Below, in pieces: positions 1 to 6,298 of a stretch of DNA of 12,129 nucleotides (position 1 is the stretch's first letter; every line of letters begins with the position of its first letter). The notes beneath the pieces were generated by a model. The model did no database searches. It had not been told where the DNA came from and saw only the letters and a program-made list of their open reading frames with translations. Origin of the DNA: an uncultured Ruminococcus sp. (GTDB taxonomy: Bacteria; Bacillota; Clostridia; Oscillospirales; CAG-272); NCBI GenBank assembly GCA_902791785.1, contig CADAXH010000025.1:1-12129 (forward strand). The letters are read 5' to 3'. Made by a program: the position numbers and the translations under genes.

Positions 1-603
1 TATGCTCGTCAGTCAGGCGGTAAAGGTCAGTACGGCCACGTTAAAATCACAATTGAGCCCAATGAGAGCGGCAAGGGATATGAATTTATCAACAAGGTTG
101 TTGGCGGTGACATTCCTAAGGAATACATACCAGCAGTCGATGCCGGTATCCAGGGCGCAATGCAGACGGGTGTTCTTGCCGGATACAACGTAGTAGACGT
201 CAAGGTTACACTTACAGGTGGTTCATACCACCCGGTCGACTCATCAGAAATGGCATTCAAGATTGCAGGTTCAATTGCATTCAAGAATGCGATGAGAAAG
301 GCAAATCCTGTATTAACCGAACCTATCATGAAAGTTACAATCATCACTCCTGATGACTATCTCGGAACTGTTCTGGGAGATGTAAGTTCAAGAAGAGGTC
401 AGGTTGTTTCACAGGAACCAAACGCCGGTGCTCAGCAGATAGTTGCCAACATTCCGCTTTTGAACATGTTTGGATATGCTACTGATCTCCGTTCCAAGAC
501 ACAGGGACGCGGACAGTATGTAATGGAACCAAGTCACTTCTCTGAAGTTCCTTCAAGCATAGCAAAAGAGATTGTTGAAAAGAATCTCGGCAGCAGAGGC
601 TAA
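1..603 (+). CDS. fusA: Elongation factor G, C-terminal part (5' end outside window)
   Basis: This is the last 200 codons of EF-G, the ribosomal translocase GTPase of the cytosol. The reading frame is open from base 1, beginning with YARQSGGKGQYGHV, a hallmark of EF-G domain IV. Domain IV continues through the conserved YHPVDSSEMAFKIA segment. Domain V follows, with EPIMKV, LGDVSSRRG and MFGYATDLRSKTQGRGQY, and the protein ends GSRG before TAA. The GTPase domain and domains II-III lie upstream of the window. EF-Tu follows 68 nt downstream on the same strand, the usual rpsL-rpsG-fusA-tuf order, which argues that this is the housekeeping fusA and not a tetracycline-resistance paralogue. No internal stop or frameshift is seen. 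Cotranscription with tuf is inferred from order and the lack of a terminator between them. Confidence 0.97.
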   Translation, partial: YARQSGGKGQYGHVKITIEPNESGKGYEFINKVVGGDIPKEYIPAVDAGIQGAMQTGVLAGYNVVDVKVTLTGGSYHPVDSSEMAFKIAGSIAFKNAMRKANPVLTEPIMKVTIITPDDYLGTVLGDVSSRRGQVVSQEPNAGAQQIVANIPLLNMFGYATDLRSKTQGRGQYVMEPSHFSEVPSSIAKEIVEKNLGSRG

Positions 604-671
604 TCAAAGGAAAAATAAAAAAATAACATATCGCGGATACAATCCGCAAAAATCTTAGGAGGATTTTTAAA

Positions 672-1877
672 ATGGCAAAGGCTCATTTCGAAAGAACCAA
701 ACCACATGTCAACATTGGTACAATCGGACACGTTGACCATGGTAAGACAACTCTTACAGCTGCAATTACAAAGGTACTTTCCATTCAGAATGGTAAGAAC
801 GAATTCCTTCGTTACGACCAGATCGATAATGCACCTGAAGAGAAGGCAAGAGGTATTACAATCAATACCAGACACGTTGAATATGAAACAGCTAATCGTC
901 ACTATGCACACGTTGACTGCCCTGGACACGCTGACTACATCAAGAACATGATTACTGGTGCTGCTCAGATGGACGGCGCTATCCTCGTTGTTGCTGCTTC
1001 TGACGGTCCGCTTCAGCAGACACGTGAACACGTATTGCTCGCTCGTCAGGTTGGCGTTCCTGCAATCGTAGTTTACCTCAACAAAACAGACCTCGTTGAT
1101 GATGACGAACTTCTTGAACTCGTTGAGATGGACATTCGTGACCTTCTTAATGAATATGAATTCCCGGGCGATGATACTCCTATCATCCGTGGATCAGCAA
1201 GAGAAGCTCTTGAATCAACAAGCACAGATATTAACGCTCCTGAGTACAAGAGCATAATCGAACTCATGGAAACAGTTGACAGCTACATTCCAACTCCTGA
1301 AAGAAAATCAGACCTCCCGTTCCTTATGCCTGTTGAAGACGTATTCTCAATCTCAGGCCGTGGAACAGTTGCTACTGGTAGAGTTGAAAGAGGAACAGTT
1401 AAAGTTGGCGACGAAGTTGAAATCGTTGGTATCAAAGAAGAAAAACAGAAATCAGTTGTTACAGGCGTAGAAATGTTCAAGAAGACTCTTGATCAGGCTA
1501 TGGCTGGTGATAACGTTGGTCTTCTCCTCCGTGGTATCGATAAGAAAGAAATCGAAAGAGGACAGGTTATCAGCAAACCGGGTACAATCCATCCGCATAC
1601 AAAATTTGTTGGACAGGTATACGTACTTACAGAAAAAGAAGGCGGACGTAAGAAACCGTTCTTCCCAGGCTATCGTCCACAGTTCTACTTCAGAACAACA
1701 GACGTTACTGGTACAATCAGTCTTCCTGATGGCGTTGAAATGTGCCGTCCTGGCGATAACGTAAACATGACAGTTGAACTCATTACACCTATCGCTATTG
1801 AAAAGGGACTCCGTTTCGCTATCCGTGAAGGCGGTAAGACAGTTGGTTCCGGCGTTGTCGGCGACATCATTGAATAA
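672..1877 (+). CDS. tuf: Elongation factor Tu
   Basis: EF-Tu is the GTPase that delivers aminoacyl-tRNA to the ribosome. The protein is 401 residues, close to the usual 390-400. The G-domain motifs are complete: P-loop GHVDHGKT (residues 19-26), switch I ending in RGITINT (60-66), DCPGH (82-86) and NKTD (137-140). Domain II carries GRGTVATGRVERG, and domain III carries YRPQFYFRTTDVTG and ends in GDIIE. The start is fixed by a perfect AGGAGG at 657-662, nine bases before the ATG. It lies 68 nt after fusA and is probably cotranscribed with it. Small departures from the commonest sequence, such as INTRHVEYE where many Firmicutes have INTAHVEYE, look like lineage variation. Downstream is a GC-rich hairpin and then an FMN riboswitch, so ribosomal protein genes do not directly follow tuf here. 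Confidence 0.98.
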   Translation: MAKAHFERTKPHVNIGTIGHVDHGKTTLTAAITKVLSIQNGKNEFLRYDQIDNAPEEKARGITINTRHVEYETANRHYAHVDCPGHADYIKNMITGAAQMDGAILVVAASDGPLQQTREHVLLARQVGVPAIVVYLNKTDLVDDDELLELVEMDIRDLLNEYEFPGDDTPIIRGSAREALESTSTDINAPEYKSIIELMETVDSYIPTPERKSDLPFLMPVEDVFSISGRGTVATGRVERGTVKVGDEVEIVGIKEEKQKSVVTGVEMFKKTLDQAMAGDNVGLLLRGIDKKEIERGQVISKPGTIHPHTKFVGQVYVLTEKEGGRKKPFFPGYRPQFYFRTTDVTGTISLPDGVEMCRPGDNVNMTVELITPIAIEKGLRFAIREGGKTVGSGVVGDIIE

Positions 1878-1903
1878 TTAACAGTTATTCTGAAAACTTA
1901 AAA

Positions 1904-1926
1904 CGGGGCGGATTTATTCCGCCCCG
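1904..1926 (+). terminator. GC-rich hairpin after tuf, probable but atypical terminator
   Basis: A perfect 9-bp stem (CGGGGCGGA, 1904-1912, with TCCGCCCCG, 1918-1926) closes a 5-nt loop, starting 27 nt after the tuf stop. Its strength and place suit a terminator of the fusA-tuf transcript. However, it is followed by GAAATACC and not by a T run, so it may terminate poorly or instead act as a 3'-end stabilising or processing hairpin. Confidence 0.55.
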
Positions 1927-1937
1927 AAATACCATTA

Positions 1938-2060
1938 ATCTTTGGGGAATAGGTGAAATTCCATATCGGCAGTGAATCACTTTTGTGAAAGTCTGAGAGC
2001 ATCTCTGATGTTGACTGGGTGTAAATCCCAGACCGACGGTATAGTCCGGATGAAAAAGAT
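1938..2060 (+). ncRNA. FMN riboswitch (RFN element) aptamer
   Basis: This leader carries the conserved RFN blocks in order: ATCTTTGGGG (1938-1947), AGGTGAAATTCC (1951-1962), ATCGGCAGTGA (1965-1975), GTGTAAATCCCAGACCGACGG (roughly 2020-2039) and AGTCCGGATG (2043-2052). The outer P1 helix pairs ATCTTT (1938-1943) with AAAGAT (2055-2060). RFN aptamers bind flavin mononucleotide and shut down riboflavin synthesis or uptake genes. The next gene encodes a RibU-type riboflavin transporter, which agrees fully. An open frame runs back from ribU into this element from position 1972, but that is a byproduct of the RNA sequence. Confidence 0.96.
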
Positions 2061-2073
2061 CTGTATGGTCATC

Positions 2074-2104
2074 TCTCGGTTATCCGAGACTTTTCCCCTT
2101 TTTT
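2074..2104 (+). terminator. FMN riboswitch expression platform: terminator with competing antiterminator
   Basis: A terminator hairpin TCTCGG (2074-2079), loop TTAT, CCGAGA (2084-2089) is followed by a pyrimidine tract ending in TTTTTT. The competing antiterminator pairs GTCCGGAT (2044-2051) with ATCCG-A-GAC (2082-2090), eight pairs with one bulged A. This uses the conserved 3' strand of the FMN aptamer and the descending arm of the terminator. The layout predicts that bound FMN locks 2044-2051 in the aptamer, frees the terminator and stops transcription. The pairings are seen; the switching is inferred from known RFN platforms. Confidence 0.82.
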
Positions 2105-2113
2105 ATGAAAGGG
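2096..2113 (+). promoter_or_regulatory. Possible ribU ribosome-binding-site-sequestering hairpin
   Basis: CCCTTT (2096-2101) can pair with AAAGGG (2108-2113), which is the only Shine-Dalgarno-like sequence before the ribU ATG at 2122. Seven T residues follow, so the same fold could also act as a weak second terminator. It lies just after the riboswitch terminator and might add translational control. The stem is only 6 bp with three A-U pairs, so the call is tentative. Confidence 0.35.
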
Positions 2114-2121
2114 ATTTTTTT

Positions 2122-2790
2122 ATGTCTGAAAATAAAAATACACAAAGAATAAAAAGCATTGTGGTTCTTGCAATGTTTGCAGCACTGGCTTTTGTTATTG
2201 AACTGGTATTCAGGATCAGAGTGGCAGGCTTTCTGACTTTTGATGCCAAAGACGCAGTAATTACAATTGGTTCGTTGTTTTACGGGCCATTATCGGGTAT
2301 AATAATATCACTTGTTATATCTTTCATTGAAATGATTACAATAAGCACGACAGGAATATGGGGATTCATCATGAATTTCGTGTCGACAGCCGCATTTGCC
2401 GGAGTAGCGAGCCTGATTTACAAGAAAAAAAGAACGCTGAACGGCGCTCTGATCGGACTGGCTGCAGGTTCAGCTTCAATGGTTGTTCTGATGATGATTA
2501 TGAATCTAATCATAACTCCTATCTATACGGGAATGACTGTACAAGCTGTTGCAGATATGATTCTGCCTATACTGCTGCCGTTTAATCTTGCGAAAGTGGT
2601 TCTCAACTCTGCATTTGTGTTGTTGCTCTATAAGCCAATATTCATAGGCCTGAAAGCAGCTCATCTGGCAGAAGGAGAAGTTAATTTCAGATTTGACAAA
2701 AAGACAGTTATTGTTGCAGTGCTGGGATTTGCACTGGTTGCAGTGGCCCTTGTTGTATTCTTTGTTGTACTTGGAGCAAAACTCGGATAA
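2122..2790 (+). CDS. ribU: Riboflavin ECF transporter S-component
   Basis: This integral membrane protein (222 residues) captures riboflavin and works with the shared ECF module (EcfA/A'/T), which is encoded elsewhere. RibU-like landmarks are FLTFDAKDAV (37-46, compare FLKYDPSD in relatives), YGPLSG (54-59), GFIMNFVSTAAF (81-92) and LLPFNLAKVVLNSAFVLLLYKP (151-172). Six hydrophobic spans cover about 12-170. A further one at about 195-217, beyond the usual C-terminus, is unusual. The start at 2122 was chosen because it follows the riboswitch expression platform and the AAAGGGA site. An upstream in-frame start at 1972 would put 50 codons across the riboswitch and is rejected. An FMN riboswitch controls it, and the next gene follows after 13 nt. 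The identification rests on sequence motifs and the riboswitch together. Confidence 0.93.
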   Translation: MSENKNTQRIKSIVVLAMFAALAFVIELVFRIRVAGFLTFDAKDAVITIGSLFYGPLSGIIISLVISFIEMITISTTGIWGFIMNFVSTAAFAGVASLIYKKKRTLNGALIGLAAGSASMVVLMMIMNLIITPIYTGMTVQAVADMILPILLPFNLAKVVLNSAFVLLLYKPIFIGLKAAHLAEGEVNFRFDKKTVIVAVLGFALVAVALVVFFVVLGAKLG

Positions 2791-2803
2791 ATAAGGATTT
2801 TAT

Positions 2804-3295
2804 ATGATTGACGCGATTGAAAAATTTTTTCTTGAAACAGTAGGGAGAGAGTGGTGCGTGTTCTTCTGCTCGATGATTCCTATTATTGAGCTGAGAGGTG
2901 CAATACCTCTCGGAGCCGCATTAGGGTTGCACTGGCTTCCTTGCCTTGCAATCAGCATTCTTGGCAACATGCTGCCGGTTCCGTTTATTCTGCTGTTCAT
3001 TAATGCAATAATACAGGCCATGAAGAAAACGAAGCATCTTGCAAAATTTGCAAACTGGCTCGAAGCGAAAGCTGAAAAGAACAGAGAAAGAATTCTCAAA
3101 TTCGGATTTTTCGGGTTGATTCTTTTTGTTGGAACTCCGCTTCCGGGCACGGGTGCATGGACAGGATCTCTTGCAGGATCTGTTCTCAGGATTCCTTTCT
3201 GGAGATCACTTCTTGCCACATTCCTGGGTGTTCTGATGGCCGGCGGTATCATGACTGTAATTTCCTATGCAATAAAATCTGTTATCCCGGCGTAA
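2804..3295 (+). CDS. COG2426-type small membrane protein ('small multidrug export' family)
   Basis: This is a 163-residue integral membrane protein. It resembles the COG2426 / Sm_multidrug_ex family through the paired signatures PIIELRGAIPLG (26-37) and GTPLPGTGAWTG (110-121). Hydrophobic stretches are at about 18-52, 53-72, 102-125 and 135-160, split by a charged segment (73-100) rich in Lys, Arg and Glu. The family name comes from early annotation; the transport substrate is not established, and the ELRGAIP and PGTG motifs also recall re-entrant loops of DedA-like proteins. AAGGA (2793-2797) lies six bases before the ATG. The gap to ribU is 13 nt with no terminator, so both genes should share the FMN-regulated transcript. 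A link to flavin transport is inferred only from this linkage. Confidence 0.82.
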   Translation: MIDAIEKFFLETVGREWCVFFCSMIPIIELRGAIPLGAALGLHWLPCLAISILGNMLPVPFILLFINAIIQAMKKTKHLAKFANWLEAKAEKNRERILKFGFFGLILFVGTPLPGTGAWTGSLAGSVLRIPFWRSLLATFLGVLMAGGIMTVISYAIKSVIPA

Positions 3296-3301
3296 AATAA
3301 T

Positions 3302-3351
3302 AAGCTATTTCAAATTGGCAGGCCAGCCTTTCTGAAATAGCTTTATTTTTT
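3302..3351. terminator. Bidirectional terminator between the ribU unit and the signal peptidase gene
   Basis: A perfect 11-bp stem, AAGCTATTTCA (3302-3312) with TGAAATAGCTT (3333-3343), has a 20-nt loop. On the plus strand it runs into TTTATTTTTTG (3343-3352). On the minus strand the stem is followed by TATTATTTTA. The two genes converge on it: the plus gene stops at 3295 and the minus gene at 3353. Confidence 0.9.
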
Positions 3352-3352
3352 G

Positions 3353-3835
3353 TTAATGATCGCCCATCAGGACTCCCAGTATTTCCATTGAAGTTACCGC
3401 TCCGAATGCTCTGGAATCTACGCTGACTCCCCGGTTGTCTCCTATGACAAAATACTCATTTGGTCCCAGTATGTAATTCGCACCGCAAACTCCGGGGTCT
3501 GTATAAACAGTAACTACGTCGGACAGCTGAAGACCATTTATATATATGTAGCCGTCTCTAATGCAAACCTGCTCATTGGGAAGGCCGATGATTCTCTTGA
3601 CTATCGTCTCACCCGTATCTTTGCTCCTGATTGCGACCACATTCAGTCTGTGTATCTGCGATTCCTTTGTGTAAATAAATACATCCCCATTATTCAGTGT
3701 TGGAGACATTGAGTTTCCGTCTACAATTCCTATTGCGCAGCTGATGGCAAAAAAGACATAAATTGCAAACAAAAATGCAAGGAGATATACAACAATGAAA
3801 AATTTGGAAAAGAATATTCTGGATTCTTTTTTCAA
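3353..3835 (-). CDS. lepB: Type I signal peptidase (S26 family), TTG start
   Basis: This is a membrane-anchored serine protease (160 residues) that removes signal peptides from secreted proteins outside the membrane. One N-terminal membrane helix spans about 12-36. The catalytic Ser is S42 in GNSMSPT (40-46) and the catalytic Lys is K80 in TIVKRIIGLP (77-86). Box E is FVIGDNRGVSVDSRAFG (129-145). The single anchor and short length are typical of the Gram-positive SipS type. Translation starts at TTG (3833-3835): a perfect AGGAGG (3845-3850) sits nine bases upstream and no better ATG is available. A TATAAT promoter is visible at 3867-3896. It diverges from recD2 and converges on the ribU unit, sharing a terminator with it. 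General enzymes (lepB/sip) and dedicated ones look alike, so the substrate range is unknown; nothing nearby suggests a pilus or sortase locus. Confidence 0.93.
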   Translation of the reverse strand: MKKESRIFFSKFFIVVYLLAFLFAIYVFFAISCAIGIVDGNSMSPTLNNGDVFIYTKESQIHRLNVVAIRSKDTGETIVKRIIGLPNEQVCIRDGYIYINGLQLSDVVTVYTDPGVCGANYILGPNEYFVIGDNRGVSVDSRAFGAVTSMEILGVLMGDH

Positions 3836-3844
3836 AGATAATAA

Positions 3845-3850
3845 CCTCCT
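3845..3850 (-). promoter_or_regulatory. Shine-Dalgarno site fixing the TTG start of the signal peptidase
   Basis: On the minus strand AGGAGG is followed by nine bases and then TTG-AAA-AAA-GAA. No ATG or GTG at suitable spacing competes, so this site decides the start codon. Confidence 0.85.
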
Positions 3851-3866
3851 CGACGAATATAGAACA

Positions 3867-3896
3867 ATTATAGCAAAAAGGAAAAATAAAGTTCAA
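3867..3896 (-). promoter_or_regulatory. Promoter of the signal peptidase gene
   Basis: On the minus strand a -35 TTGAAC (3891-3896) and a perfect -10 TATAAT (3867-3872) are separated by 18 bp. TGC just before the -10 makes it an extended -10 element. The predicted start lies near 3860, giving a leader of about 25 nt. Confidence 0.8.
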
Positions 3897-3964
3897 TAGT
3901 TTTAATAACAATATGTAAAATTTTTTCAAAGAGCTCGTTTGCCTCACAAAAAGGAAGGCGTTTG

Positions 3965-3973
3965 TGGTATAAT
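3965..3973 (+). promoter_or_regulatory. Extended -10 promoter of recD2
   Basis: TGG-TATAAT is a perfect -10 hexamer (3968-3973) with the TGn extension (3965-3967). No good -35 lies at 17 bp, which the extended -10 may offset. CACAAA (3945-3950) and TTTGTG (3961-3966) form a small inverted repeat just upstream, overlapping the TG element, of unknown meaning. Confidence 0.7.
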
Positions 3974-4006
3974 CTAATCATACGGAAAAATAGACAGAGG
4001 TAAGTC

Positions 4007-6235
4007 ATGGATCAGGAATTAAACGACAATTCTCAAGTTCAGATTAACGGAACAATCGAAAGAATTGTCTACCAGAACGAGGACAACGGATATACTGTTT
4101 GCAAAGTGGAAACAGAAGATTTCAGCAGCCTGACAGCTGTTGGAATAATGCCATACCTCTGCGCCGGTGAAATGGTTACTCTGTACGGAAGAATGATTGT
4201 TAACAGCAAATACGGCGAACAGCTGAAAGTTGAATCATACGAAAAAACACTTCCGTCAACTGAGACTGCAATACTGACATACCTTTCATCGGGCGGCCTC
4301 AAAGGAATAGGAAAGCTACTGGCTTCCAGAATAGTGGCAAAATATGGTCTGGATACCTTTGATGTAATTGAGAATAACCCGCTGTGGCTTTGCGAAATCA
4401 AAGGAATGACCAGGAAAAAGGCCATGGACATCAGCCAGCAGTTCAAAAGCCAGAACGGTATAAGAAATGTTGTGTCATTCTGCAGAGATTTCTTTTCACC
4501 AAACGTTTCAATGAAGATTTATTCCAAATGGGGAATGGACTCGCTGGATATAATTAAAGAGAATCCTTACAGACTCTGTGAAGAGATTGGAGGAATCCCG
4601 TTTGAAAAGTCTGAGGAAATCGCAAGATCCATAGGTGTCAAGAAAAAGGATCCTAACAGAGTTTGTGCCGGAATACTCTATGTGCTCTCTTTCAACAGGG
4701 AACAAAACGGACATGTATACATTCCATACGATAAGCTTGTCACAGCAGCTTCATCACTCCTTGACTGCGAAGAGGAAATAATAGCAAGGAATCTCGAGCA
4801 GCTGAATGAAGAGAAAAAAGTGGTTATAACCGATGTCAATGAACAAAAGGCCGTATATGAGAAGAACATGTACGACGACGAGCAGTTTGTTGTAAAGAAG
4901 CTTGATCTCATCAGCAAATACGGTATTAAAGTGTCCGACAAGGACTGTGAGCCTCTGATTAAAATGGTTCAGGCATCGAACGCAATACAGTATTCTCCTG
5001 AACAGGACAGAGCAATCACAGAAGCTCTGGAAAATGGAGTCTTCATTCTTACAGGCGGCCCCGGAACCGGAAAAACAACAATTACAAAGGCAATGATTTC
5101 AATTCTGGAGTCATTTGGCGCCTCAGTTGTTCTTTGTGCTCCCACAGGCAGAGCTGCCAAAAGAATGGAAGAAGCAACCGGATACGAGACAAAAACAATT
5201 CACAGGCTTCTTGAAGCACAAAAAGACGAAATGAACGGAGAGACGCTGTTTTTGAGGAACCAGGATTCTCCGATAGATGAAGATGTTGTAATTGTGGACG
5301 AGTCTTCGATGATAGATCTTCCGCTTATGGCAGCTTTGCTCAGGGCGGTGAAGAGAACGATTAAGATTATATTCATAGGAGATGCAAATCAGCTTCCTCC
5401 TGTCGGACCAGGATATGTTTTTCAGGATATAGTCAAGTCTGACAGATACAATACAATAGAACTGACACACATATTCAGACAGTCAAGTGAGAGCATGATA
5501 GTAGTCAATGCTCACTCTATAAACGACGGGGAACACCTTGAGTTAAAACCTGTTCACGGAAATGATTTCTTTATTGTCGGCAAAAGTGACGATGAGGCAA
5601 CTTTGGATACTATTGTTTCTCTGTGCGAAAAAGGGCTTAAAGACAAATACAAGAAAACCATATTTGACGGAATTCAGGTTATTTCGCCCTCGAGAAAAGG
5701 CAGTTGCGGAACTGAAGCATTGTGTGCCAGACTGCAGGAAAAACTCAACCCTCCTTCTGATGACAAAAGGGAAAAGAAATTCATGAATACAATCTTCAGG
5801 GTCGGCGACAAAGTAATGCAGAACAAAAACAATTACACATTGCCGTGGAAGAAAGAGGGAGAAGCAGACGGAGAAGGCGTATTTAACGGAGATATAGGCA
5901 TAATCAAATCCATATCCTATAAAGACGAAACAGTGACTGTTGACTATGACGGAAGAATTGCTCAATATGATTTCACAATGCTTGATGAAATAGAACTCGC
6001 CTATGCGATTACAGTTCACAAGAGTCAGGGAAGCGAATATCCGATCATTGTTATACCTCTGTACAAAACATCACCAAAACTGCTCACGCGCAATCTGCTG
6101 TATACAGCAGTTACAAGGGCAAAAAACATAGTGGTGCTTGTGGGTATTCCTGAAATAATAAACAGCATGATTGACAACAACAAGCAGAGTAAGAGATATA
6201 CGGGTTTAAGGTACCTGCTTGAGCGTTACGAATAG
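4007..6235 (+). CDS. recD2: RecD2-type ATP-dependent DNA helicase (SF1B)
   Basis: This 742-residue 5'-3' DNA helicase is of the RecD2/YrrC type, found without RecBC and tied to DNA repair and replication-fork stability. An N-terminal OB-like domain starts at about 12 (INGTIERIVYQNEDNGYTV). Helix-hairpin-helix-like segments follow, including GLKGIGKLLASRIVAKYG (97-114) and IKGMTRKKAMDI (131-142). The helicase core has Walker A GGPGTGKTT (350-358), Walker B VDESSMID with D431-E432, motif III GDANQLPPVGPG (458-469) and the late motif VHKSQGSE (670-677), then LLYTAVTRAK. All expected motifs are intact and the length is normal for the family. AGAGG (3996-4000) lies six bases before the ATG, behind an extended -10 promoter. 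A terminator follows directly, so the gene appears monocistronic. Confidence 0.96.
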   Translation: MDQELNDNSQVQINGTIERIVYQNEDNGYTVCKVETEDFSSLTAVGIMPYLCAGEMVTLYGRMIVNSKYGEQLKVESYEKTLPSTETAILTYLSSGGLKGIGKLLASRIVAKYGLDTFDVIENNPLWLCEIKGMTRKKAMDISQQFKSQNGIRNVVSFCRDFFSPNVSMKIYSKWGMDSLDIIKENPYRLCEEIGGIPFEKSEEIARSIGVKKKDPNRVCAGILYVLSFNREQNGHVYIPYDKLVTAASSLLDCEEEIIARNLEQLNEEKKVVITDVNEQKAVYEKNMYDDEQFVVKKLDLISKYGIKVSDKDCEPLIKMVQASNAIQYSPEQDRAITEALENGVFILTGGPGTGKTTITKAMISILESFGASVVLCAPTGRAAKRMEEATGYETKTIHRLLEAQKDEMNGETLFLRNQDSPIDEDVVIVDESSMIDLPLMAALLRAVKRTIKIIFIGDANQLPPVGPGYVFQDIVKSDRYNTIELTHIFRQSSESMIVVNAHSINDGEHLELKPVHGNDFFIVGKSDDEATLDTIVSLCEKGLKDKYKKTIFDGIQVISPSRKGSCGTEALCARLQEKLNPPSDDKREKKFMNTIFRVGDKVMQNKNNYTLPWKKEGEADGEGVFNGDIGIIKSISYKDETVTVDYDGRIAQYDFTMLDEIELAYAITVHKSQGSEYPIIVIPLYKTSPKLLTRNLLYTAVTRAKNIVVLVGIPEIINSMIDNNKQSKRYTGLRYLLERYE

Positions 6236-6286
6236 AAAAAAAGAAGGATAATCAATCCATAGAGGAGAGATTATCCTTGGTTTTTT
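6236..6286. terminator. Bidirectional terminator between recD2 and lipoprotein A
   Basis: A 10-bp stem, AAGGATAATC (6244-6253) with GATTATCCTT (6269-6278), has a 15-nt loop. The plus strand continues GGTTTTTT (6279-6286). The minus strand continues CTTTTTTT (6236-6243 reversed). It serves recD2 (stop at 6235) and the converging lipoprotein gene (stop at 6299). Confidence 0.92.
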
Positions 6287-6298
6287 AGTTATAAGATA

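Noticed and set aside
633..647. Small hairpin GCGGAT-ACA-ATCCGC between fusA and tuf as a terminator
   Set aside because: Six base pairs with no T run, and it lies just before the tuf Shine-Dalgarno site. It may modulate or process the fusA-tuf RNA, but nothing supports termination.
600..1031. Open frame of 143 codons antisense to tuf
   Set aside because: It is a mirror of the strongly biased tuf codons, has no Shine-Dalgarno site and gives a Cys-rich peptide resembling no family I know.
1972..2121. Upstream in-frame ATG that would give RibU a 50-residue N-terminal extension
   Set aside because: The extension lies inside the FMN aptamer and terminator, is not membrane-like and has no ribosome binding site. 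The ATG at 2122 follows the expression platform and begins a normal RibU N-terminus.
3690..3947. Minus-strand frame of 85 codons overlapping the signal peptidase start
   Set aside because: It covers the promoter and the S26 coding sequence in another frame; the signal peptidase has the ribosome binding site and catalytic motifs.
5123..6019. Long minus-strand open frames opposite recD2
   Set aside because: They overlap a complete, motif-rich helicase gene; their translations are low in credible domains and lack start signals.
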